Positions 15,937 to 26,161 are shown, counted from the first letter of the stretch. The stretch: 64,000 bases of DNA from GAS188 sp963713805 (GCA_963713805.1 CAVQNF010000001.1:1-64000), one strand, 5' to 3'. Notes: generated from the sequence alone by a model not told the origin. Numbers and translations: made by a program.

Positions 15937-18900
15937 CTACCAGAAGCTCACATCGACATGGCCCTTGAAGGCACTATCAGAGGCGTGGCGTCCATATTGG
16001 CCCGAATAGGAGAGGCCGACCGTGACCCTCTGGGACACCGCGTAGTCGAGCGAGGTCTCCGACACGAAGGCATCGCGGTCGATCGGTACGCCCGCAACGG
16101 TGAAGTTCGAGAACGTGCCGACGAAAGTCTCGTTCACCTTTGGGATCACATCGCCGAAGGCATGCCGCCAACCGAGCAGGCTCGTCCAGGTGAAGCCCGG
16201 CAGGCTCGCGAGTTGGTATTGGGTGCGCAGCCCCAAGGTCGTGGTGCCGAGATCATAGCCGCGTGCCGCCCCGACGAGACCTGCGTTCAGCGCCGACTCG
16301 GCATAACGGTTCTGGTCGATATGGATCACGGCTCCCTGGAGGAAGGGCTCGTAATTCGCGGCGAGACCCGAGAGGCCCGGCACATAGGACCACAGCGTCC
16401 CATGGAACGGCAGCCGGTAGCCGAGTTCGCCGAAGCCTTGCGCCGCGTAGCCGCCATAGCTCGAGCTCGCCGCATCGATGAAGCCGGGGAAGATGATGGA
16501 ACGGCTCGTATGCGTGTTGGTCGAGGCCAGGATGGCGCCGGCCTTCACGTCGATCGCCCCATAGCTCGCCTTGCCGTAGAGCGCTCCGAAGATCGATTGG
16601 TAATCCCCGCTCGAGGAGCGCGCCTGGACCTTGAGGCTGTCATCGGTGTAGCCGCCGGCGATGCCGAAGCGCCAATCGCCGTTGAAGAGCTGGCGCTCGG
16701 CATCGGCGCCGATGATGAAGCCGCCCGTGTCGCGGGTGAGCTTCGCGGCATTATTGTCGCCATTCGTCTTGCCCCAATCGCCGAAGCCCTGGCCCCACAG
16801 GCCAAAGAGGCGCGGCTGAACCATCTGCACCGACGACAGGCGCGAGGACCGGCCCCTTGCGCGACGGTAGGTCCGCCGCATAGGCGCCGGTCATGGTTGT
16901 CGCCGCTCCGAGCACTGGCGTCTCGGCCGGCTGGCTCAAGCGGTCGAAGATCGCCTCGCGCGGAAGGCGCTGATCCTCGACGGCCGCGGTTACCGCGCTC
17001 GCATGAATCTCGCCCGAGAGCGCGTCGAAGGCTTGCCTCGCGCCCGCGACGCTCTGGCCGACCACCGCGTTGAAGAGCGGGTTACCCAACCCGAGCGCCT
17101 GCACGGCCGCTGCCGTCGCCGCCTGGTTGCGGGTGACTGCGACCGAGGGGAAGGTCGCCCCCTGTGCAAACCCGAGGAAAACATCGTTAGCGTCATAGCT
17201 CAGCTGCGGCATCAGGAAGGCTAGGTTCGAGGTCGTGTTGAGCTGCGGAAACGTTCCAGATACGCCGCCATTCGCAGTCAGAACCGTGTAGCGGGTCGAC
17301 GGCGTGTAGCTGCCGTTCTCGGCAATGACCTGCACTGTGCCGCCCGAGAGCGTGGCCTTGCCGGTGGCGGCGATCTTGTCACCCGCACCCGCTGCATTGA
17401 TCTCAACCTGATAGGTCGAACCCGCCGCGAATGCCACATTGCCGACGACGTTGAGCGTCGAGAAGGGCTCAACAGCACCCGGCGCGATCGTCGCCCCATT
17501 CTGCGCCACGAGACCACCGATCATGCCGTGGCCGGCAAGCGTCCCACCGTTTTGCACCGTCACCGCGGAATTGACGATCGAACCGTCAACCCCCAGCGTG
17601 CCGCCCGCGACCGTGGTCGCGCCCGAATAGGTGCTCGTGCCGGACAAGGTGAGCGTGCCGGTCCCGGTCTTGGTGAGCCCGGTCGGACCGTCGTCCTGGA
17701 TCGCGCCGCTGAACACCGTCGAGGAGTTGTCGCCGCCGGCGGTTAGCACCGCAGCGGTTGCGCCGCTGTTCGACACGGTGCCGGCGCCCGCGAGTGAACC
17801 GATTGTCTGATTGAAACCACCAAGATCGAGCGTCGCCCCGGTTGCAAGCGTCGTCGCACTGTTGCTGCTGAAGGCGTTGACGATGCCCCCGCGTAAGGTG
17901 CCTGCGAGAACCATGGTGGCGCCCGAATAGCCATTGGCGCTGGCAAGCCGCAACGTGCCGGCACCGAGCTTCGTCAGTCCGCCCGGACCGCTAAGACTTC
18001 TGGGTAACCGTGAAGGTGTTCGCTGCCGCCGCGATGTCGAAGCCGCCGCCATTGACGCCCCAGGTGATCGTGCGCGGCGTCGAGGCGAAGCTCGTGCCGG
18101 TCACCTGCAGGATGCCCCCGTTGAAGATGAGCCCACCAGCTGGAGCGCCAAGATTGCCGTCCGTCGATACTGAGAGCGTGCCGGCGTTGATGAAGGTGCC
18201 GCCCGAATAGGTGTTGGCACCAGACAGAACGAGCGTGCCGGCGCCAGCTTTGAGGATCGCCCATGACCCCGCATTGGCGCCGGTGCCACCCGAACCAGTC
18301 TGGTCGGCGATGACATCGATGATGCTCGCGGTCTGCGATGCGCCGGGCGCGGCCGTGAGCGTGCCGCTGCCTTGCAGGAACAGGCCGGCCCCGAAGGCCA
18401 ATCCGGCGCCAGCTCCCGCCCCGCCCGCGGCGCCGCCGCTGACGCTATTGCCATTGACCGTGAACGCGCCGGCGACTGTCAAGGTCCCGCCCTGCATGAC
18501 GAACAGTCCGCCACCCAAACCGGCGCCTCCACCCCCCGCACGCGAGCCACCGCTGCTGCCCACGCCGCCGCCGAAGCCACTTCCGCCCCCTGTGGTCAAC
18601 GCTCCGCCGCCGCCCCCGCCGAAACCGCCAGCGCCCCCGGTGGTTCCCCCGCCGCCGCCACCACCGCCGAAACCGCCAGCGCCACCGGTGCCGGCCGCCC
18701 CACCACCTCCGCCTCCCAAGCCCCCCGCGCCGCCCGTGGTTCCCGCGCCCGCGCTGCCCCCGACACCACCGCCACCGCCGCCGCGGCCTGGGCCAGCGCC
18801 TCCTCCTGCCGCCGCCATTGGTGCCGCCGACCCCACCGCCGCTGCCACCAGAGCCACCTGCCGCGGCCCCTGTAAGGATGCCGGGGCCACCATTGCCAAC

Positions 18901-19698
18901 GCCCCCGGCGCCTCCAGTTGCGCTCTTGCCGACGCCCCCGCCCCCGCCATCCGCGTTATTGCCGGTGCCGCCATTGCCGCCCAGGCCACCACCGCCCCCG
19001 GTGCCGGACGAAGCTACAAAAATGGCGCCGGGGCCGCCCTTCGCGACGTTTGATTGGATAGCGACGTTGGAAACCGTCACATTGGCGCCGGCCGCGATAA
19101 ACAGACCGCTGCCGAGCCCAGCACCGCCCCCACCGCTGACCACTCCGTTCCCGCCCGCTCCGCCTTGCGCCAGCGCATTGCTGATCGTCAGATTGCCGAT
19201 CGCAACGGTGCCCGAATAGACGAACAGGCCGCGGGCCACGCCGCCCCCGTTCAGCGTATTGCCCTGCCCGTCAATGGTGACATTGTTCACCACCGCTGGC
19301 AGGTCCGAGGTGAGCGCGATCGTGTTGGCCAGTTTGATGGTATCGCCGTTTACCGCGCTGCTCAGCGCGGTCGCGAGGGTCGCCTGGTCGGTCACGGTGA
19401 AGGTCGTCGCCAAGGCAGGCGCGCCGGCAACGAATGTGAGCGCAGTGCTGGCCAGCAGCGCAGCGGCGGCAGACCCGGCGAGGCCCCTCACCGGACTTGC
19501 GTTTGGTGCGCGCAAGCGTGGCGCCACGAGGACATAACCCGAAGATGTGTGCCGGTGCTGAGCCAAAGCCGATCCCCTGCTACGCGACGGCCGAGCGAAC
19601 TGCCGACATCTCCCGAGATTATCGCCTTTTGGACCAAGCGCCAGCCGTCGCCCGCTCGCCGCCATATTCGGTGAGCGCGCGTTGCCCGGGCGCAACAT
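15937..19698 (-). CDS. Autotransporter (type Va) with Gly-rich passenger (three frameshifts)
   Basis: About 1250 residues once frames are joined. The N-terminus has an extended leader with a hydrophobic signal (LAGSAAAALLASTALTFVAG). The passenger is Gly/Ala/Asn-rich (VGKSATGGAGGVGNGGPG) and then carries autotransporter strand repeats such as LTKTGTGTLTLSGTSTYSGA. The C-terminal barrel (LFGLWGQGFGDWGKTNGD onward) ends GHVDVSFW, with the terminal aromatic residue used by the BAM machinery. Frame changes fall near 18815, 18000 and 16845. The passenger is displayed on the cell surface. The likely role is adhesion, which is inference. The Gly-rich tract is GC-rich simple sequence where sequencing slips are common. 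Confidence 0.8.
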
Positions 19699-20017
19699 GC
19701 TGTGACCCTCCCGGTCAGAAACGTAGCCTACGCGGCGAGTTCGGGCCGCGATGCTCGTCGCACCAACGTCCGCTTTGGGTCCGAGAGCTACCGAAGTGAC
19801 CGCCCCGTGTCCATGTCCGCTCTCGCGGTTTGCTCACCGGAAGCCGCCGGTCCGCTTCCGGCCAGATCCGGCCGATCGGCACATGTCCGCTTTTTCCGAC
19901 GGCCTGAAACCGGCCAGTCGGCTTTCCACCCAAAGCCGACCTTCGTGGGTGCCAGCCTTCAAACGGCTGAGGTTGAGCCTATCGCCTTTCGGCACTGAGG
20001 CAGGTTAAAATCCCCGA
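19699..20017. other. Intergenic stretch with degenerate direct repeats
   Basis: No gene is supportable. The word GTCCGCTTT or ATGTCCGCT recurs around 19770, 19815 and 19883, as in common non-coding repeats of rhizobial genomes. A promoter for the SRAP gene must lie at its right end. Confidence 0.4.
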
Positions 20018-20638
20018 ATGTGCGGCCGTTTTACACAAGCCTATACCTGGGAGCAGCTCGTCAGGCTCTACCGACTGACCATGCCGGCGGTGAACACGCA
20101 GCCATCCTACAATGTCTGCCCCACCGATCAGATTGACGTGATCCTGCCGACGGCAGAAGGCAGCCATGACTTCGCGCGCATGCGGTGGGGCTTGGTGCCG
20201 TATTGGTGGTCGAAGCCGCTCAAGCAACTGCCGGCGACCTTCAATGCGCGTTCCGACACGGTCGCGTCAAAACCGATGTATCGCGACGCCTTCAAGCGAC
20301 GACGATGCGTCATCCCGATGTCCGGATTCTACGAGTGGCGGCAGATGGAAGATGGCAAGCAGCCATTCTTCATTTCCGGCGCAGAGACGCCGGTCCTGTC
20401 GGTCGCTGGGCTCTGGGATAACTGGACCAATCGGGAGAGCGGCGAGGCGATCCGCTCATGCACGATGATCGTGACCGAGGCCAACCCGTTCATGTCGGAG
20501 ATTCATGATCGCATGCCGGTGTTTCTGCCGCCGGACAGGCTTGACGCTTGGCTCACGTGCAAAGGGGGCACGGAAATCCTGGAACCCGCCTCAGCGGGCT
20601 TCCTGAAAGGCTTGGCCGGTGTCACGGCGGGTGAATAG
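20018..20638 (+). CDS. yedK: SRAP-domain protein YedK/HMCES (abasic-site shield)
   Basis: 206 residues beginning MCGRFTQ. After Met removal Cys2 becomes the N-terminal nucleophile that crosslinks to abasic sites in single-stranded DNA. The family blocks are all present: PSYNVCPTDQI, RMRWGLVPYWW, FNARSDTVASKPMYRDAFKR, RRCVIPMSGFYEWR (catalytic Glu), VTEANPFMSEIHDRMPVFL (catalytic His). Length is normal and the frame is clean. It is followed after 51 bases by a LigD-type ligase in the same direction, which suggests a small DNA-repair operon. Such genes are also carried by phages and islands. Confidence 0.93.
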   Translation: MCGRFTQAYTWEQLVRLYRLTMPAVNTQPSYNVCPTDQIDVILPTAEGSHDFARMRWGLVPYWWSKPLKQLPATFNARSDTVASKPMYRDAFKRRRCVIPMSGFYEWRQMEDGKQPFFISGAETPVLSVAGLWDNWTNRESGEAIRSCTMIVTEANPFMSEIHDRMPVFLPPDRLDAWLTCKGGTEILEPASAGFLKGLAGVTAGE

Positions 20639-20689
20639 CTCTCGTGCGGCGAAGGACGACAGCACCCTTTTGGACGCAGTGGAAGCCGC

Positions 20690-21684
20690 GTGAAGAGGCC
20701 TGCATCATCGAGACGCTCTGATCCGTTGCCGAACTTCGTCGCCCCGCAACTCTGTCTGTTGCGGGAGGAAGCTCCCACGGGCGACCGTTGGGTCCATGAG
20801 CTGAAATATGATGGATATCGGCTCCATGCCCGCCTTGAGCCGGGGCAAGGTCCAACTACTCACCCGCACCGGCCTCGACTGGACGCACCGCTACGGGGCG
20901 ACCGCTGAAGCGCTGAGCGGCCTTCGCGCCGATCGCGCCTATCTCGACGGGGAGCTGTGCGCAGTCCGATCCGACGGCACCACCTCATTTGCCGCGATGC
21001 AAGCGGCGACGAGATTCGGGCAGCTCCGGCGAGTTGGTTTTCTTCCTATTCGACTTGCTACACCTCGACGGCCTCGACATGCGACCGTTGCCTTTGCTGG
21101 CGCGCAAAGCTCGTCTCGAAAAGCTGCTGAAGCGAGCCGACAATCGATTGCGCTACAGCGAGCACATGGCCGGAAACGGCCCGTCTATACGAAAGGAGGC
21201 CTGCGCTTTGGGTGCTGAAGGAATTGTCTCGAAGCAAGTCGAAGCACCCTATGCGGCCGGCAATCGGGGGATCTGGGTCAAGACGAAATGCCTCAACCGA
21301 CAAGAATTCGTCGTAGTCGGCTGGACCGATCCGGAAGGCAGCAGGCCTCATCTCGGCTCGCTGTTGCTCGGCTACTACCGGGCCAATGGTTCCCTCATCT
21401 ATGCGGGGCGAGCCGGCACCGGCATGGACGCGAGGACGCTAGCCGAGCTGAAGCGACGCCTGGAGCCGCTCGCCATCAAGCGAATGCCCCTTGCCGAACC
21501 GCCTCCACGGGAAAGCCGCTTTGGTCGCCCTCTTGAATTGCAGCGGGTCCATTGGGTCAGGCCGAAGCTTGTCGTGGAAGTGACCTTTCTCACCTGGACC
21601 GACGATGGTCTCTTGCGGCAGGTTGTTTATCAGGGCTTGCGAGAGGATAAGCCGGCATCGACGGTCAAGCTTGAGCGACGTTGA
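20690..21684 (+). CDS. ATP-dependent DNA ligase, LigD ligase-domain type (two frameshifts)
   Basis: From GTG 20690 the nucleotidyltransferase motif I is in RWVHELKYDGYRLHAR (catalytic Lys in KYDG). After a frame change near 20840: VQLLTRTGLDWTHRY and DRAYLDGELCAV (motif III region). After another near 21015: GELVFFLFDLLHLDGLDM, GAEGIVSKQVEAPY (motif IV) and IWVKTKCLNRQEFVVVGW (motif V). The OB-fold domain (LGSLLLGYYRANGSLIYAGR, VEVTFLTWTDDGLLR) is complete. It lacks the polymerase and nuclease domains of full LigD, so it is a stand-alone ligase of about 330 residues. It sits in a possible operon with SRAP. Confidence 0.82.
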
Positions 21685-21694
21685 TCCGAACAGA

Positions 21695-21742
21695 AGTGGG
21701 TAGTACCCACTCGAAATAGCCGGGGCTGACACCTCTGCCCCG
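21695..21742 (+). terminator. Two consecutive hairpins after the ligase gene
   Basis: AGTGGGTA (21695-21702) pairs with TACCCACT (21704-21711). Then CGGGGC (21721-21726) pairs with GCCCCG (21737-21742). They start 11 bases after the ligase stop. There is no T-run, so termination strength is uncertain. Confidence 0.4.
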
Positions 21743-22184
21743 ATTCGGAGGGTGACGGACGCAGATTGATCAGGGACGCCGCGCTCGAAATTGACGCGGG
21801 AAGCCCGTCTGTGCTCCCGCATATGCTCTGAGCTTTGCTTGAGTTCCAGACGCTGCACGCAAACCGGTGCTTGCGTTTCCAGGGCTAAGCGCGAGCTCTG
21901 CCCGAAATGGTGCGAGGGCAGGTTACCTCTCCGCGCGGCGACGACGACGGAAACTGATCCGCAAAACTCATTTAGGAGCCGCTTGTGTGTACAGCAAGGC
22001 AAATAAAGCATATCTTGTTCGCCGATGTTCGCTCAAGCTCGCTCGTGATTACCTATGATTACCTGATCAAATAATAGACTAAGTAGCCACTTCTGTGTAT
22101 CATAGGGTCTGTTCTAAATAACCGACTTCCGTGGCTATTGCTGCAACAAAGCGTAGCGAATTTCTACATTAGAGCGAGACAGAA
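21743..22184. other. A/T-richer leader before the terminase genes
   Basis: No gene is supportable. Base composition falls clearly below the surrounding GC level from about 21960 to 22180, and short A/T blocks there could hold the promoter of the terminase pair. The shift in composition fits horizontally acquired DNA. Confidence 0.45.
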
Positions 22185-22460
22185 ATGGCTGGACGAAAAC
22201 CGGGAACTCCAAAAACAGGCGGCCGTCAGAAAGGCACGACGAACAAGGTCACCTCGCTGGCCAAGGATGCAATTGCTGCGGCAGCCGATCGCTTGGGTGG
22301 TGTCGATCGCCTCGTGGAATGGGTGCGGGCGAATCCAAGCAACGAGGCTAGTTTTTGGCAGCACATCTACACAAAGCTGCTGCCGCTTCAGGTATCAGGC
22401 GATTCTGAAGCGCCCCTCGTATCAAAGCTGATCGTCGAATGGCAACCGAGCAGCGAATAA
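22185..22460 (+). CDS. Putative phage terminase small subunit / DUF5681-like DNA-binding protein
   Basis: 91 residues from ATG 22185. The basic opening MAGRKPGTPKTGGRQKGTTN is the hallmark of small proteins encoded just before phage large terminases. A helical middle (AKDAIAAAADRLGGVDRLVE) and a short tail follow. It overlaps the large-terminase gene by about 20 bases in the same direction. Small terminase subunits recognise phage DNA for packaging. The role is inferred from context and the N-terminal pattern. Confidence 0.6.
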   Translation: MAGRKPGTPKTGGRQKGTTNKVTSLAKDAIAAAADRLGGVDRLVEWVRANPSNEASFWQHIYTKLLPLQVSGDSEAPLVSKLIVEWQPSSE

Positions 22461-23762
22461 AGCTCCCCTACGCGCCGCGTCGGGTCTTCCTGTCCTATCA
22501 CGCACGCATCAAGCGATGGTCCTGCATCGTGGCGCATAGGCGGTGCGGCAAGACGGTTGCCTGCATCAACGACACGATCAAAAAGGCGATCATCATCGAT
22601 CGCCCGCACGGACGGTATGCCTACGTTGCCCCATTCCTTGCTCAAGCCAAGGAGGTGGCATGGGAATATCTGAAGCGGTACGCCGCGCCCATTATCACCG
22701 ACAAGAACGAAGGGGAGTTGTGGGTTGAGCTGATTAATGGCTCGCGCATTCGATTGCATGGTGCGGATAATCCCGATCGGCTGCGCGGCAATTATCTTGG
22801 ACGGGGTTGTCATGGATGAATTTGGCGATATGCGCCCTTCGATCTGGGGTGAGGTTATTCGGCCGATGCTTGCTGATCGCGGTGGCTGGGCGACATTTAT
22901 TGGGACGCCCAAGGGACGCAATGAATTCGCCAAGGTCTTTGAGCGCTCGCAATCAAATCCTGACTGGTTCTCCGCAATGCTTCGGGCGTCTCAGACGGGA
23001 ATTCTTCCTGAGGATGAACTGGCGTCCGCCCTGGAGGACATGACACCTGAACAATATGAGCAGGAATTCGAGTGTTCATTCGATGCGGCAATCACTGGGG
23101 CATATTTCGGAAAGGAGATGGCTCAGGCGGATCGAGAGGGGCGCATACGCGATCTCCATTACGATCCTGACCTGCCCGTTCATACGTCATGGGACCTGGG
23201 GATAGGTGATCCGACCGCCATTTGGTTCTGGCAGATCACCGGCCAGGAAATCCGGATCATCGATCACTATGAGAACAGTGGCCAAGCCATCCCCCATTAC
23301 GTGAAGGAAATTCAATCGCGGAACTACAAACAGGGCATCGACTGGGTGCCGCATGACGCGAAGATTCGGAGCGCAGAGACAGGCCGCACCCGCGTCGAGA
23401 CGCTGATTTCCTTGGGGCGAGAACCGCGGCTCGTGCCTGATCACAAGCTAATGGACGGGATCAACGCGACGAGGTTGATCCTGTCGAGATGTTGGTTTGA
23501 CCGCACCAAATGCGCTGACGGGATCGAAGCCTTGCGGCAGTATCGGGCCGACTTTGATGAAAAGGCGAAGACCTTCAAGGACAGGCCTCGGCACGATTGG
23601 ACAAGCCATTCTGCCGATGCATTCCGTTACATGGCGATGGCATATCGTGAGGTCGAAGCTGAGCCGCCGGTTCGGAAAGCTCCGCCGGTTCTTTTAACGG
23701 AGCTGACGCTCGACGAGCTCTGGGACATGCAGGATAAGCCTAGGAGGATGGTGAGAGTATGA
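22439..23762 (+). CDS. terL: Phage terminase large subunit (one frameshift)
   Basis: The ATPase half begins at ATG 22439: WSCIVAHRRCGKTVACIND is the Walker A-like arginine-lysine motif, and after a one-base slip near 22795 Walker B is read in LDGVVMDEFGDM. Coupling motif TFIGTPKGRNEF follows. The nuclease half carries HTSWDLGIGDPTAIWFWQ (first metal Asp) and the late acidic patch HDWTSHSADAFRYMAMAY. Joined length is about 440 residues, normal for TerL. It packages phage DNA into procapsids using ATP. No portal, capsid or tail gene follows, so this is a prophage relic. Base composition is lower in GC than neighbouring genes. Confidence 0.87.
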
Positions 23763-23769
23763 GAATGGC

Positions 23770-24048
23770 TCATGTACTGTTCGAGGTCGTCCCGCTTTTA
23801 TTTCGGAGCCATTCAGGCGACTCTTTTGCAATCCAAGCCCGGGCGTCGTCTTCGCTCTGGAAGCCGCTCACATGCTGGGGCACGCGGCCATCATGCCATG
23901 AAACCGGACGTACCATTCCGGAGTTTGCCTTGGACGGAAGGGCAGTAAAGGTGGGATTATGCGAAGCATCATCTGACAAGGTCACATCCCGCGAATGGCT
24001 ATCGATACGCGCCGCTGGAGAGGAAGCCCCGCCGGTTTGTCTCGCCAC
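23770..24048 (-). CDS. Small hypothetical protein, conserved core in the C-terminal half
   Basis: 92 residues from 24048, or about 48 from an internal ATG at 23916. The recognisable part is VRPVSWHDGRVPQHVSGFQS then EDDARAWIAKESPEWL, a pattern of small alphaproteobacterial proteins of unknown role in which a short beta sheet is followed by an amphipathic helix. The stretch before the internal Met looks less protein-like, so the shorter form may be the real one. It is convergent with terL, 7 bases away. Confidence 0.5.
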   Translation of the reverse strand: MARQTGGASSPAARIDSHSRDVTLSDDASHNPTFTALPSKANSGMVRPVSWHDGRVPQHVSGFQSEDDARAWIAKESPEWLRNKSGTTSNST

Positions 24049-24630
24049 GCCGGCGGGGCTCAGCTACATGGCCCGCGGCCCGAAGGGAGGCAAAGCCGCG
24101 AACGAGTGGATGCTCGATGACAAAGATTAAAAATTGAACAAACATTGCGCCCATGAGGCGCCACGAACGAGCGCTTAGCCCAAGCGTTGGGGTCAGCTTC
24201 CGCAGCCTCACAGAATTGCTTGCCGCAGGCCGCGATGGTCGCACCAGGGGGTGGATCGCTCTGAGATGACTGTTGTGCGTCGGCCCGGCGCAGACAGGCG
24301 GAAGGCATCCTTGCCACGATTCCTCCATCCGGAGGGAGGCTCTCACTTTTGCGGAGCGTGAGGCCAGGAAGGCGGAATGATCGATCGAGGAGTGTCGGCA
24401 CGAAGGACGAGGCGAAGAAAGACACAAAAAATGGACGCTTCGGCGTCCCTCCGTTTGCGCCCCCGCAGGCCCGCCAGCGGCCGGCATTCCCCAGGCAATG
24501 GAAAAGGGCTTCGGCCTGTGTGGGCCGCTACGAGGCGCGGCAACTGGCTCTCCTGGCCGCTGAGGCGAGTGCTACTTGGCCGTGCGTTTTGCGCGGATTT
24601 GCGGGGACGGGTAGCTAGGCCGCGTTGACA
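24049..24630. other. 580-base gap, no supportable gene
   Basis: A very short plus-strand frame at about 24068-24130 starts MARGPKGGKAANEWMLDD, the opening of a small basic protein that then stops, so it is perhaps a fragment. The rest has open minus-strand frames without motifs. Confidence 0.35.
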
Positions 24631-24849
24631 TTAAGCTACTCGCCAATGGTCGGGGACCTTCTTATCATTCAGATGCCGAACGCGAGCGACAAGGGGATGA
24701 TGGTCCCTGCTTCCGCGCCCACTCGATCGCCTCGCGCTGCGTCTTGAAGGTTTGCAGCACAGGGTCCGCGCGATCGTGGACTACGTAGTCCTCGATGGGG
24801 CTCCCTCGGGCCGCCCTTTCGGACGCGCTTCGATGTAGACGTTCGCCAT
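24631..24849 (-). CDS. DUF2188-like small protein (two frame changes)
   Basis: ATG 24849 follows a strong GGAGG ribosome site. The protein reads MANVYIEARPKGRPEGA, then in the next frame IEDYVVHDRADPVLQTFKTQ and REAIEWARKQG, then in the third HPLVARVRHLNDKKVPDHWR to TAA 24633-24631. Joined, it is about 72 residues and matches the DUF2188 pattern of small stress-associated proteins (xxVLxTFKTQxEAIxWAxxxG...VARVRHLNDK). Function unknown. The excellent ribosome site and conserved pieces favour two sequence slips over decay. Confidence 0.6.
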
Positions 24850-24976
24850 GCTGTTTCCTCCACTTGATGTTACCTCGGCCCGGCTGAGTTAGATCGCTTG
24901 GCCACTTCGCGAGAACCGCGCGCTTCCGAGTCCACCCTCAGCGGCAGCGATTCGCGCCGTGATGGCACGGCCCCAC

Positions 24977-25017
24977 AAAAAGAGGGCCTCGACCGGAATG
25001 GTTCGGCCGAGGGCCCT
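24977..25017 (-). terminator. Rho-independent terminator (minus strand)
   Basis: Read on the minus strand, AGGGCCCTCGGCCG pairs with CCGGTCGAGGCCCT around a short loop and runs into TTTTT (24981-24977). It lies downstream of the small membrane protein gene at 25197 and would end that transcript. Confidence 0.7.
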
Positions 25018-25196
25018 GAGGTTAAGGTCATCCCGTGGGGACCCGGGGGGCGGAAAGCGCAGAGTGTGCTCCGCGACGGCGTTCCCCGATGCCGCGTTCA
25101 ACGTTGAGGCAAGTGGTGAGGTTCCCAGGTGCACAAGCATCCCTGGTTCTCGTGCTCTGCTCCGCAGTGATGGGCGTCATGCTTGGGAGTGCCGGG

Positions 25197-25325
25197 CTAT
25201 TCTGAAATCAGCAGCCAAATCCCGGCCACCACGCACCCCAGAACCGCAATGACAGCAATCACGCCAGCAATCGTGAGCGTCTTATCCCAGATGTTAGCAG
25301 GTGTCGGCGTCCACATTTCCATCAT
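25197..25325 (-). CDS. Small single-helix membrane protein, 42 residues
   Basis: Starts at ATG 25325 (ATG 25322 directly follows) behind an AAGGGG ribosome site and stops at TAG 25199-25197. MMEMWTPTPANIWDKTLTIA leads into one membrane helix (AGVIAVIAVLGCVVAGIWLL) and a short ISE tail. It begins 35 bases after the stop of the upstream 107-residue gene, in the same direction, and is followed by a strong terminator, so the two probably form one transcript. I do not recognise the family. In a phage-derived tract a holin-like or immunity role is conceivable but unproven. Confidence 0.55.
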   Translation of the reverse strand: MMEMWTPTPANIWDKTLTIAGVIAVIAVLGCVVAGIWLLISE

Positions 25326-25360
25326 CCCCTTGGCGATGATGTAGGTCTCGACGTTGTCGC

Positions 25361-25684
25361 CTACTCATCGGGGACCGTCAAAGGCTTCCCCGGAGGCAGC
25401 TTCCTCGTCCTGACGATCTCACGCCCCTTCAAGAGATCGGCGAGGATGAGGTTCGCTTTCTGGAGGATGGTTTTCGTCTCCTCGGCATAAAGGCGAGGCG
25501 CATCCTTCGCCAGCCACACCCGATGGCAGCGCCAGTCAGCACCGTCGTGATGAACTCCAATGCGCTCGATGTCAGGGTCCTCGCGCCGCAGGCGTGCAGT
25601 GATGATGTCTTCGATCTCGATCTCGCTGGTTTGTTTCATTTGCTGCTGCCTCGCCGCCGCGTCATCCGCTGGGCAGTTTAGCAT
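25361..25684 (-). CDS. Hypothetical protein, 107 residues
   Basis: Starts at 25684, or at the internal ATG 25639 (MKQTSEIEIEDIITARLRRE), which looks more natural. The middle reads IGVHHDGADWRCHRVWLAKD and the end KGREIVRTRKLPPGKPLTVP. It is soluble, charged and without a known motif that I can name. It is first gene of a probable two-gene unit with the small membrane protein downstream. Confidence 0.5.
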   Translation of the reverse strand: MLNCPADDAAARQQQMKQTSEIEIEDIITARLRREDPDIERIGVHHDGADWRCHRVWLAKDAPRLYAEETKTILQKANLILADLLKGREIVRTRKLPPGKPLTVPDE

Positions 25685-26008
25685 TGTGCCGCCTCGGGAT
25701 CAGCCGGACCTGGGCACGGCGGTGGCCGGCACGGTATCGGCGGCCAAGTGGAAGGGAACTTGCCGGCCGCTCGCGAAGTAGGTTGAGGGTCGCGAGACCA
25801 AGCCCTCGCGGCAAATTGGCCTCGCCGGGTCTTGCGCCTCTTTTCCGGCGGGGCCTCTTTGTTGCGCTGCCCGCCGCTGTACGGACTCAGGGAACGGCTC
25901 TCTCGAACGCACGTTGCCTTGGCGTCGAGGATCACGCCGTGCCGGGTGCGGGCAATAGCTTCCCCGAAGGACCTGCGCGGCATGACCTCGAAGCCTGACC
26001 TGAACCTC

Positions 26009-26047
26009 AGGCCTCGCTTTGGTCACGTTGCCGGCGAGGCCTTTTTT
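26009..26047 (+). terminator. Rho-independent terminator (plus strand)
   Basis: AGGCCTCGC (26009-26017) pairs perfectly with GCGAGGCCT (26034-26042), followed by a T-run to 26047. No clear plus-strand gene precedes it, so it may be a remnant of the element that brought in this tract. Confidence 0.65.
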
Positions 26048-26061
26048 ACTGCGATCTGCTG

Positions 26062-26149
26062 GTGGGGGCATGCCGCCGTCGAGCAATATCCGGGCGCGCG
26101 CTTGACGTTGCGGCAGGGAGCGAGGGTAATCCTGAAACGGCCCGAGTGA
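26062..26149 (+). pseudogene. Fragment paralogous to the 15480-15800 hypothetical gene
   Basis: The frame ending at TGA 26149 reads GHAAVEQYPGARLTLRQGA then RVILKRPE, against GHAAFHEAVKQYPRTRLTLR with a QGARVILKSPE tail at 15.72-15.80 kb. The N-terminal two thirds are missing and four residues are deleted. It shows that a copy of the same gene was carried here. Confidence 0.6.
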
Positions 26150-26161
26150 AAAGTGCTGTCC

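Noticed and set aside
18211..19053. Proline-rich plus-strand frame with runs of Pro
   Set aside because: It is the complement of the Gly-rich tract of the autotransporter. Gly codons read backwards give Pro.
19770..19900. Repeated GTCCGCTTT words as regulatory iterons
   Set aside because: Spacing is irregular and the words are degenerate. They resemble common non-coding repeat debris.
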